Source: CAZWKQ01 sp964634005
GTDB lineage: Bacteria; Bacteroidota; Bacteroidia; Bacteroidales; JACABE01
Direction of reading: 5' to 3'
NCBI GenBank assembly: GCA_964634005.1
Contig: CAZWKQ010000028.1
Coordinates: 1 to 21,389 of the forward strand
Length of the DNA stretch: 21,389 nucleotides
Part shown: one piece after another, positions 1 through 5,738 of the stretch
Layout of the letters: each line of letters opens with the position of its first letter
Position numbering within the stretch: the first letter of the stretch is position 1
Program-made: the position numbers and the translations under genes
Notes under the pieces: generated by a model
Seen by the model: only the letters and a program-made list of their open reading frames with translations
Databases searched by the model: none
What the model was told of the DNA's origin: nothing

Positions 1-69
1 CGGTTGATACAGACGAAGCACGCAAACCGCCACTGGCCATACACGCGGCCGTTATCGGTTATTCTAAAA
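1..69 (+). repeat. Partial attC-like site (right half, site 0)
   Basis: The left edge holds what looks like the 3' half of the site family that recurs four more times to the right. The arm GCCATACACGCGG is followed by CGTTATCGGTTATTCTAAAA, and the same ending, GTTAT-N-GGT-N-ATTCTAAAA, is found at 1521-1539 and in looser form at 2996-3014. A GTT core at the 3' end of an imperfect inverted repeat is the layout of integron attC sites, but the left arm lies outside the window, so pairing cannot be tested here. It forms the left border of the first gene module. Confidence 0.5.
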
Positions 70-105
70 AATTATTAAAGAACTCATTGAAAGTTAAGAC
101 TTATA

Positions 106-1377
106 ATGAGAAAAAGTAAGAACAATAAAAATCAGTATCCCAAAATTGAAAATATTCAGCTGATTTCACCGGAAGACCCTTTCTATAAATTATATTGTAC
201 AAAGTTCAAATCCGAAAAACTAACGAAAGTTGTCCAGACAGCAATTGATACAAATAAAACTGCTGAAATTGCTTCACACGCATTAGAAGATACTGTATTT
301 GAATGGATAAAAAGATCAGGAAAATCTATTGAAACTCGGATCATATATTTCGAAAAACACTTTAATAAGCATAAGTTTATTAGGCTATTTAAAGAACTTG
401 ATTATGTTATTAAAATTGGTGATAAATTGATAATTGGTGAACTTAAAGTTTCTAATCATAATCCGATATGGAAAGCTTTAAAGCAAACCTTTGAGAGTAG
501 AGAGTTGCTAAAAAACATATATCCCTCTATTGAAGTACAAATAATATGGATTGATTTGAGTCCAAAAAATTCACAGGGAAAAACAAGCGAATTTGTACCT
601 GAATTTTTAAAAACAAAATTTGTTGCCGTAGATTGTACTGGTGACAAGTATAAATACAAACAAAAAATTAAACTTCTTCATTTAGATGCACAAGATATTT
701 TTAAATGGGGAGTAGAAAATAAAATAATTCGTACACCAGAGATAATACTTGCATCTATTGAAGAATCTGAATTTATTAGCAAAATATCACAATTAAAAGA
801 TAGCATTAGTAAATTAAAACGAAGTATTAAGGAAAATGGTGAAAATGATGATATACATAAACAAATTGCTGATTACGAAAAAAGAATACTTATTTACAAA
901 GCAAGATTAGAGCTCTTTCAAAAAGGTTGGACAGTTATAAAAAATACTTTAAAATCAGACCTTTATAAACTATTAGAAAATGAGCCAATTTTTTTTCTTG
1001 AAACAAATCACTCCCCTGAATTTAAAACAGAAAATCAAAGAGTTAAATTTATTGTATTTCAAAAACCATTTCAATCAGAAGTGCAAATATTACAAGCTGG
1101 TAAAATTTATTCCTATTACCATAGATTTTCATTAAAAGAAATATCAGAGATTGAAAATGTATTTGTTTGTTTTGACGATGATAAATATCCTATAGTAAAT
1201 AATAAGGGGCGAAGAAAATTTTGTTTTGACTACAGTAGAATAGACATTAATCAAATAAATAATTCAGGATTACAAGAGTTTAAAAGAATAATTGACAATG
1301 CAGAACCCTTAAAAATATTGCTTAATGATGATGAATTTTTAATAATTGATAATCACGTAATGCTTTATAGATTATGA
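106..1377 (+). CDS. Putative PD-(D/E)XK nuclease with central coiled coil
   Basis: A 423-aa protein of no family I recognise. Residues about 55-145 look like a PD-(D/E)XK nuclease core: a helix with Glu61, a strand ending in Asp99 (KELDYVIK), then the hydrophobic strand LIIGELKVS giving Glu112-Leu-Lys114, followed by a helix and another strand (VQIIWIDL). Residues about 220-275 are rich in Lys and Glu with heptad-like spacing and probably form a coiled coil. The C-terminal 140 residues are unassigned. The gene sits alone between attC-like sites at 1-69 and 1393-1539, on the same strand as the following modules. The ATG at 106 is chosen because it lies just after the site and no in-frame start precedes it. 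A single-gene defence nuclease is a reasonable inference from fold and setting, but no activity is shown; the fold call rests on motif order only. Confidence 0.6.
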   Translation: MRKSKNNKNQYPKIENIQLISPEDPFYKLYCTKFKSEKLTKVVQTAIDTNKTAEIASHALEDTVFEWIKRSGKSIETRIIYFEKHFNKHKFIRLFKELDYVIKIGDKLIIGELKVSNHNPIWKALKQTFESRELLKNIYPSIEVQIIWIDLSPKNSQGKTSEFVPEFLKTKFVAVDCTGDKYKYKQKIKLLHLDAQDIFKWGVENKIIRTPEIILASIEESEFISKISQLKDSISKLKRSIKENGENDDIHKQIADYEKRILIYKARLELFQKGWTVIKNTLKSDLYKLLENEPIFFLETNHSPEFKTENQRVKFIVFQKPFQSEVQILQAGKIYSYYHRFSLKEISEIENVFVCFDDDKYPIVNNKGRRKFCFDYSRIDINQINNSGLQEFKRIIDNAEPLKILLNDDEFLIIDNHVMLYRL

Positions 1378-1392
1378 ACGAAGATAGAACAA

Positions 1393-1539
1393 CCACTAAC
1401 ACGGGTTTTGCGTCAGGCGGGGTTAGGATGACAAAATAAACATTTGTATAATTAAAAAATTTTGCAAATTAGCAAAGCATTTGGGTGATTAAAACCCGCC
1501 CAAACGCAAAGCCCGGGAACGTTATAGGTCATTCTAAAA
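1393..1539 (+). repeat. attC-like inverted-arm site A
   Basis: The left arm CACTAAC + ACGGGTTTTGCGTCAGGCG (1394-1419) pairs imperfectly with the right arm AACCCGCCCAAACGCAAAGC (about 1492-1511), followed by CCCGGGAACGTTATAGG. The pairing blocks GGGTTTTGCGT/ACGCAAAGCCC and GGCGGG/CCCGCC are separated by unpaired bases, as in attC hairpins. The central loop region (about 1423-1490) is AT-rich. The same left arm, almost base for base, recurs at 2905-2934 and 5067-5087. It separates the nuclease-like gene from the PIN-domain pair. The identification as a recombination site is by structure; no integrase is present in the window. Confidence 0.6.
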
Positions 1540-1570
1540 CGACAGAAGAACAAGAAAGTAATTAAAAAAA

Positions 1571-1628
1571 ATGACAAACCAACTCTAAAAAATATTACCT
1601 TTGTAACCCAAAAGTATAACCTTTGTAA
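1571..1628 (+). promoter_or_regulatory. Probable Bacteroidota promoter with a direct-repeat operator candidate
   Basis: TACCTTTG at 1596-1603 fits the Bacteroidota -7 box TAnnTTTG. ATGACA at 1571-1576 lies 19 bases upstream, where the -33 element is expected. The decamer ACCTTTGTAA occurs twice, at 1597-1606 and 1619-1628, 22 bp apart (about two helical turns), and the second copy ends one base before the GTG start. The first copy overlaps the -7 box, so a protein bound to the pair would block transcription. This is the layout expected of an autoregulated toxin-antitoxin-type operon, but the regulation is inferred. Confidence 0.45.
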
Positions 1629-1629
1629 A

Positions 1630-2412
1630 GTGGAAAAAATTGGTTTCATAGAGATAAGAATTACAGGTTCAAAGGGAAATTTAGACCTATCACCCGACAA
1701 TTACGACATTCGGGAGATTATTTCTATTCTTGAAAACGCAGAAAACTTACTTTATCCAGGTGACAAGAGAGACAGACCAAACATAAGTTATAAAATTGAA
1801 GAAGGTTCTGTAAAACATATATTTAAAACTTCAATTCAATATATCATTGGTTTTAACGCAATCATTGGACAAGTTAACCAAGTTCAAAACATTGACTTTC
1901 TAGACTTAGGAACCGCAAAAGCATTTGAGAACATTCAAGACATTGCAACAAAACGCAATTATGTTTTCAGCATCAAAACATCGCTTGACAATACAAACGA
2001 AGTAAGAATTGATAAAACAACAAGGTATTACAGAACAGAAGCAATTTGGGCTGATGCTGAATTTTACTTTTATGGAAAGGTTACAAATGCGGGAGGAAAA
2101 GACAAAGCAAATATTCACATTTTCACTGAAGAACTTGGGACAGTTAGAATACAGACACCAATTAGCTTTTTGGAGCAATATGACGAAAACTTACTCTACA
2201 AGACATTTGGAATCAGAGCGACTGGTAAACAACATTCAGAAACAGGTGAAATTGACACATCTACATTAAAGTTTATTGAGTTGGTTGACTATCAACCAAA
2301 ATATGACGAGCTATATTTAAAAGCACTTCGGGACAAAGCTAAAAAATCTTGGCTTGGCAGCATAGACCCCGACAAATGGTTAAATGAAATAAGGGGTGGA
2401 TATGACACATAA
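1630..2412 (+). CDS. Unknown 260-aa protein, putative partner or antitoxin of the PIN-domain protein
   Basis: I do not recognise a family. The 260-aa protein opens with a strand-rich region (IGFIEIRITG), a helix around residues 33-45 (REIISILENAENLLYP), and an apparently beta-rich middle (about 125-195, EFYFYGKVTNAGGK onward). It ends in a charged helical tail (KALRDKAKKSW). No DNA-binding helix-turn-helix, membrane segment or catalytic motif is evident. The start is GTG at 1630, directly behind a promoter-like box. The stop codon overlaps the start of the PIN gene by 11 bases, implying translational coupling and a shared function. Because PIN nucleases are usually paired with an inhibitor encoded immediately upstream, an antitoxin or target-recognition role is a reasonable inference; the length is far above that of ordinary VapB antitoxins, so this is not certain. 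Confidence 0.6.
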   Translation: MEKIGFIEIRITGSKGNLDLSPDNYDIREIISILENAENLLYPGDKRDRPNISYKIEEGSVKHIFKTSIQYIIGFNAIIGQVNQVQNIDFLDLGTAKAFENIQDIATKRNYVFSIKTSLDNTNEVRIDKTTRYYRTEAIWADAEFYFYGKVTNAGGKDKANIHIFTEELGTVRIQTPISFLEQYDENLLYKTFGIRATGKQHSETGEIDTSTLKFIELVDYQPKYDELYLKALRDKAKKSWLGSIDPDKWLNEIRGGYDT

Positions 2413-2887
2413 AGCAGTTTTACTTGATACAAGTTTCTTTATTCGCTTTCTAAATGAAAGTGACCCTTTATTTAATAATGCTGACGGATATTTTCGATAC
2501 TTTTTACAGAAAGAAATCACAATGATGATATCTACAATCAGCATTGCAGAATATTGTGTCGGTGGTGATGTTCACGAACTTCCTTTAAGAAATTTACAAA
2601 TAGTTCCGTTTAATTTAGACCATTCAAAACGAACAGGAGAGTTTGCAAAAATAGCATTTAACGCGAAGAGAATCGGCAAAATAGATGTTGCTAATAGAAA
2701 TATCATTCCTAACGACACAAAATTATTTGCTCAAGCCGACTGCGAAAAAGCCATTGAATTTTACCTTTCATCAGACAGCGAGAGCTTAAGAATATACAAC
2801 TTGCTTAGACAAGAGACAGCACTGAAATTTCAGTTTATTGACTTGAACACACCATACAATGAAACATTCGGGCTGCTTGACCTTTGA
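2402..2887 (+). CDS. PIN-domain ribonuclease (VapC-like toxin candidate)
   Basis: PIN-domain proteins are metal-dependent RNases, and many are toxins cleaving tRNA or rRNA. This 161-aa protein has the expected order of acidic residues. An N-terminal strand ends in Asp (VLLDTSFFIRFLN), a conserved Glu follows in STISIAEYC, and Asp residues lie in the C-terminal third (IIPNDTKLFAQADC and SSDSES). The IIPNDTKLFAQA segment resembles the PIN motif in which an Asp precedes the I-A-A-like helix. I prefer ATG at 2402 over the in-frame GTG at 2396 because it gives the typical short lead to the first strand. It overlaps the upstream gene by 11 bases and is followed within 20 bases by attC-like site B. 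The toxin role is inferred from the pairing. Confidence 0.7.
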   Translation: MTHKAVLLDTSFFIRFLNESDPLFNNADGYFRYFLQKEITMMISTISIAEYCVGGDVHELPLRNLQIVPFNLDHSKRTGEFAKIAFNAKRIGKIDVANRNIIPNDTKLFAQADCEKAIEFYLSSDSESLRIYNLLRQETALKFQFIDLNTPYNETFGLLDL

Positions 2888-2904
2888 CTAAGAGAGAAGA
2901 ACGA

Positions 2905-3014
2905 CCTATAACACGGGTTTTGCGTCAGGCGGGGTGACGTGTCCCGATACTTCGGGATGTTCAGAATTTACTTACGAACGCAAAGCTTGAAAACCGTTAT
3001 CTTTCATTTTAAAA
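2905..3014 (+). repeat. attC-like inverted-arm site B
   Basis: The left side reads CCTATAAC followed by ACGGGTTTTGCGTCAGGCG, then a short perfect hairpin TCCCGATACTTCGGGA (about 2941-2956). The right arm GAACGCAAAGC (about 2976-2986) is followed by TTGAAAACCGTTAT and ends CTTTCATTTTAAAA. The outer CTATAAC and GTTAT pair, GCGT and ACGC pair inside, and unpaired bases remain between. The left arm matches sites A and D; the inner CCCGA-CTTCGGG hairpin is shared with site D. It divides the PIN pair from the next gene and removes the need for the longer start at 2939, which would translate the site. Confidence 0.6.
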
Positions 3015-3022
3015 CCAAGAAT

Positions 3023-3670
3023 ATGACAAAAAATACTGACAACCAATTCGAAGAAATAGACAAGATTGTTAATTGGACATTGCCGGGTCTTACAATGTAT
3101 TACCGTGATTCGGAGCTTAGCCAATCAATCATTGACAAGTATGAAATAAAAAAAATCTTTCGATCTCAAACTTTTGTTGATGTTTCAAATTATGCAGGCA
3201 GACCAACGACTAATTGCCGATTCATCATTGCATCTAGTAAAGCGGCTCCACTCTATAAATTTAATCCGGAAACCGAAAAATGGGGGCTTCATGTTATTAA
3301 TTGTAACAGTTTTTTCAAGGTTCTGGACGTTTACAGAAAGGAAGAAATAACACAAATATTATTTTTACATATTCCTTACAAAGGTATTGAATTGTTTAAA
3401 AACACTGTTATTTTTATTGGTGAAGAAAACTTCGAGGAAGATATTATTTTAAAATCGAGACTTAGCTTGGATAAGAAAATAAATTTAGAATCTCCGGCAG
3501 CTTTAAATGAAAGAGAATGGTTGGAAAGAACATGCTTTCCCATTGGCTTGGATGATAACAATGAATTTTTTAGCCTTATGCCCACAGAACAATTATCTCT
3601 AAAAGCTCAAATATTGTACTCGGCTATAAAAAAGTTGACCAATGATTTATCGGATTTAAATGAAATATAA
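3023..3670 (+). CDS. Unknown 215-aa protein
   Basis: I do not recognise this protein. It is 215 aa from ATG 3023. A longer frame opens at 2939, but its first 28 codons are read out of attC-like site B, so that start is rejected. The sequence looks like a soluble alpha/beta protein: an N-terminal helical part (EEIDKIVNW), several strands (CRFIIASSK, ITQILFLHIPYKG, NTVIFIGEE), and an acidic C-terminal helix after LSLKAQILYSAIKKL. There are no signal peptide, membrane segment, P-loop or obvious nuclease motifs. It is the only gene between sites B and C, hence probably a single-gene cargo module. Confidence 0.55.
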   Translation: MTKNTDNQFEEIDKIVNWTLPGLTMYYRDSELSQSIIDKYEIKKIFRSQTFVDVSNYAGRPTTNCRFIIASSKAAPLYKFNPETEKWGLHVINCNSFFKVLDVYRKEEITQILFLHIPYKGIELFKNTVIFIGEENFEEDIILKSRLSLDKKINLESPAALNEREWLERTCFPIGLDDNNEFFSLMPTEQLSLKAQILYSAIKKLTNDLSDLNEI

Positions 3671-3777
3671 TATCCCCAATCTACTTCTCGAATCCTTTTA
3701 TAAGGTTGCTGCGCGGTCAGTGTAGGACAAACCACCAAAAAGAAACATCCTTATATCTTGTGGACAAAGTTTCTGAG

Positions 3778-3811
3778 TTGACCATATCCGCAAAACTTGT
3801 GAAATGGTCAA
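3778..3811. terminator. Stem-loop downstream of the unknown gene
   Basis: TTGACCAT (3778-3785) and ATGGTCAA (3804-3811) form a perfect 8-bp inverted repeat with an 18-base loop, followed by TAAAAAAG. It lies 108 bases after the stop codon at 3670. It could end transcription of the preceding module, although the loop is long and no T-run follows on the plus strand. The rest of the 449-base gap 3671-4119 holds only attC-like site C and AT-rich spacer; I see no gene in it. Confidence 0.25.
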
Positions 3812-3839
3812 TAAAAAAGACTTTACTACAAAAAAAGAA

Positions 3840-3976
3840 CCGTTAACAAAGTACATATTGCATGGCGGGGATCGGTAGTATGCCTACTGCTGATTCTCGC
3901 ATAGCAGTTCCTTGCCCTTAGGACAGGAAAGCTCTCCAAAATCCGCCACTTCGCAAAGCAGCGAAACGTCAGTGGA
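3840..3976 (+). repeat. attC-like site C (diverged subtype)
   Basis: The left arm CGTTAACAAAG...TTGCATGGCGGGG (3841-3870) is complementary in blocks to the right arm ATCCGCCACTTCGCAA...GAAACGTCAG (about 3941-3971): GGCGG/CCGCC, TTGC/GCAA and GTT/AAC-type outer bases. The arm sequence differs from sites A, B and D, but the block order and spacing are alike. It lies between the unknown gene and the ADP-ribosylglycohydrolase, where a module boundary is expected. An inner GTAG-TATGC-CTAC hairpin (about 3876-3888) is present. Confidence 0.4.
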
Positions 3977-4119
3977 AAGCAAAAAACACAACAAATAGAA
4001 GAACTTCCTTACGCTTTTTCTGATTGGGATATGCCGGGAAGGATTTTGGCAAATGGCAAAAGGTAAATAAATAAAAACTATGCCTGACGAAAGCAAATAT
4101 TATTTATAATAAAAACAAA

Positions 4120-5067
4120 ATGAATGAATTAAATAAAATCAAATCAGCACTTTTGGGTGTTGCGGTTGGCGATGCCTTAGGCGTTCCGGTTGAGTTTAAA
4201 AGCCGCCTATCCATTAGCAAAAACCCCGTAACTGATATGATAGGTTACGGAACATACAATTTACCGGCAGGAACTTGGTCTGACGATAGTTCGCTGACAT
4301 TTTGCCTTGCCGAAGCATTGACACAAGGTTTTGACCTGAATGTAATCGGACAAAACTTTGTGAAATGGAAACACGAAAACTATTGGACACCGCACGGTTA
4401 TGTTTTTGATATTGGCATTGCTACAAGTAAGGCAATTTCAAAACTTGCAAAAGGCGAAGAACCCGAATTTGCCGGCGGTTTTAACGAAACCGACAATGGT
4501 AACGGTTCGCTTATGCGTATTTTGCCTTTGCTTTTCTATTTGCTTGATAAGCCAATCAACGAACGCTTTGAGATTACAAGAAAGGTTTCCTCAATAACAC
4601 ACGGACATATTCGTTCCGTTATTGCTTGTTTCTACTATCTTGAATTTGCAAAACAAATTTTTGAAGGCAAAGACAAGTTTGAAATTTACAAAAACCTACA
4701 AACAGAAATTCCAAATCACTTGACAAGTCTTGCAATTGATCAGTCTGAAATTGCAAAGTTCGACAGATTGCTAAAAGGCGACATTGCCAAACTGAATGAA
4801 AACGAAATTCAAAGCAGTGGGTATGTTTTGCATACACTTGAAGCAAGTATATGGTGTTTATTGACAACTGACAATTACAAGGACGCTGTTTTAAAAGCAG
4901 TAAACTTAGGAGAAGACACCGACACAACAGGTGCAGTAACAGGCGGGCTAGCAGGACTAATTTACGGACTTGAAAGTATTCCTGAAAAGTGGTTACAACA
5001 AATAGCAAGATATGATGATATAGAAAATTTGGCAGAACGACTTGCCGATAAAATTGCCGGCCGATAA
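4120..5067 (+). CDS. ADP-ribosylglycohydrolase (DraG/ARH family)
   Basis: The family removes ADP-ribose from modified amino acids or small molecules using two Mg2+ ions. The 315-aa length is normal. Diagnostic segments are in order: GVAVGDALGVPVEF at residues 13-26; TWSDDSSL at 52-59, whose Asp55-Asp56 match the first metal-binding cluster; NGSLMRILPL at 128-137; SITHGHIRS at 158-166; and LGEDTDTTGAVTGGLAG at about 263-279, which supplies the C-terminal Asp266/Asp268/Thr269 metal ligands. No fused macrodomain or kinase is present. It stands alone between attC-like sites C and D, its stop codon touching site D. As cassette cargo it may counter an ADP-ribosylating toxin or phage enzyme, but there is no ADP-ribosyltransferase gene in the window, so the substrate is unknown. 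Confidence 0.88.
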   Translation: MNELNKIKSALLGVAVGDALGVPVEFKSRLSISKNPVTDMIGYGTYNLPAGTWSDDSSLTFCLAEALTQGFDLNVIGQNFVKWKHENYWTPHGYVFDIGIATSKAISKLAKGEEPEFAGGFNETDNGNGSLMRILPLLFYLLDKPINERFEITRKVSSITHGHIRSVIACFYYLEFAKQIFEGKDKFEIYKNLQTEIPNHLTSLAIDQSEIAKFDRLLKGDIAKLNENEIQSSGYVLHTLEASIWCLLTTDNYKDAVLKAVNLGEDTDTTGAVTGGLAGLIYGLESIPEKWLQQIARYDDIENLAERLADKIAGR

Positions 5068-5156
5068 TACGGGTTTTGCGTCAGGCGATGGGAAGTGTCC
5101 CGACCCTTCGGGATGCTCTGAAATTTGTCCGAATCCAGAGCCCGAAATGTTGATGC
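5061..5156 (+). repeat. attC-like site D, abutting the rtcB remnant
   Basis: The left arm GATAATACGGGTTTTGCG continues TCAGGCG as in sites A and B and begins inside the stop codon of the upstream gene. The inner hairpin CCCGACCCTTCGGG (about 5099-5112) and the following CTCTGAAATTTGTCCGAA correspond to the same region of site B. The right arm is weak: AGAGCCCGAAATGTTGATG resembles the AAAGCCCGGGAACGTTAT of site A but has lost the GCG pairing block. The GTT core at 5149-5151 coincides with the point where similarity to the rtcB gene starts, so the array ends exactly at a junction. Confidence 0.5.
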
Positions 5157-5222
5157 CCCTTGAAAAATTAAAGCGAGATAAAGTGTCAAAATAGTCAAAA
5201 CAAAAAAGATGCAAATGAATTG
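5150..5222 (+). pseudogene. rtcB: Remnant of an rtcB 3' end
   Basis: This stretch matches the last 25 or so codons of the intact rtcB gene at 17623-17697. TTGATGCCCCTTGAAAAATT corresponds to TTGACGCACCTTGGAAAATT, and the match runs on through AAAGCGAGA, GTCAAAACAAA and AAGATGCAAA. Read in the rtcB frame it gives V-D-A-P-stop-K-I-K-A-R-stop against I-D-A-P-W-K-I-K-A-R-E, so two in-frame stop codons replace Trp and Glu. It has no start and encodes nothing. The upstream part of the gene is missing, the left border being attC-like site D. Confidence 0.8.
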
Positions 5223-5490
5223 CAAATAACCTCCCGTATCAAGCGGTATAATGCAAATTTCAGTCAGTGGTTTATCTTGTGTTTTAGCTTGTATCAAAAG
5301 TAGGTGTAACTTGACAGTAATTCGCTTTGAAATGCCAAACGTTTCATAACTCAGCCGCATGACTGTTTAAAAACAATCGACAACAAAAATCTCAAATATA
5401 AATCGTGCAAATTTATATCAAAAATTGTTGATAATAATTTTGAAACCTCGTTAAAACAGCATAAATTTGGTCAAATATTTTAAAATTGGG
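5150..5490 (+). repeat. Long direct repeat, left copy (rtcB tail plus spacer)
   Basis: The segment aligns with 17624-17970 over about 340 bases. Beyond the rtcB remnant the non-coding part keeps identical runs such as TTTATCTTGTGTTTTAGCT, GAAATGCCAAACGTTTCAT, ATAAATCGTGCAAATTT and TTTTGAAACCTC. Similarity fades near 5490. The two copies are in the same orientation about 12.5 kb apart and enclose the restriction operon, the small repeat modules, the broken kinase gene and the intact rtcB. Short antisense frames in both copies resemble each other only because the DNA is duplicated. Confidence 0.8.
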
Positions 5491-5500
5491 GCTTTAGAAT

Positions 5501-5543
5501 AATTGCTGTTATCTAAAAACGGAAAAAGATAACAACACAGCAA
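5501..5543. promoter_or_regulatory. Imperfect inverted repeat upstream of the restriction operon
   Basis: TTGCTGTTATCT (5503-5514) faces AGATAAC (5527-5533), followed after a short bulge by CAGCAA. The inner 7-bp stem GTTATCT/AGATAAC is perfect with a 12-base spacer. It lies about 200 bases before the helicase gene, downstream of the repeat copy. It could be an operator or an RNA hairpin. A separate 12-bp perfect palindrome, CGAAAGCTTTCG, lies at 5611-5622. Apart from these and the candidate -7 box, the AT-rich gap 5491-5738 shows nothing I can identify. Confidence 0.3.
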
Positions 5544-5702
5544 ATTGACAATTAAAACGGAATATTAAACTTGGATGAAAAACGAAACTTACAGACAAAT
5601 AACCCTATCCCGAAAGCTTTCGAAACCTACCATTATGTGTTTTATTCCTTTGACCCTCTACAAAAAAAATTTGATTTTCTTCTGCCAACTACCCTTAATT
5701 GG

Positions 5703-5710
5703 TATTTTTG
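5703..5710 (+). promoter_or_regulatory. Candidate -7 box for the restriction operon
   Basis: TATTTTTG fits TAnnTTTG and lies 28 bases before the ATG at 5739, a usual distance in Bacteroidota. No clear -33 box is seen at the expected spacing; the nearest TTG upstream (5671) is too far. The call is therefore tentative. Confidence 0.3.
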
Positions 5711-5738
5711 ATTGTTTATTAAAAAATGATAAATATTA

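Noticed and set aside
2939..3022. Longer N-terminus for the unknown gene starting at 2939
   Set aside because: Those 28 codons lie in the attC-like site B, including its hairpin; ATG 3023 follows the site directly.
3884..4096. A 70-codon antisense frame in the gap before the ADP-ribosylglycohydrolase
   Set aside because: It covers the attC-like site C, has no recognisable protein features and lacks a plausible promoter or start context.
4619..5008. Antisense Leu/Cys-rich frame across the ADP-ribosylglycohydrolase gene
   Set aside because: It is a shadow of a well-supported gene on the opposite strand with biased composition and no family signal.
1..5156. A complete integron with integrase and attI
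   Set aside because: No tyrosine recombinase gene or attI-like site can be seen in the window; only attC-like sites and cargo are present.
4962..5360. A 132-codon antisense frame resembling another antisense frame at 17563-17772
   Set aside because: The likeness comes from the duplicated rtcB tail and spacer DNA. Both frames run antisense to rtcB or its remnant and show no protein family features.
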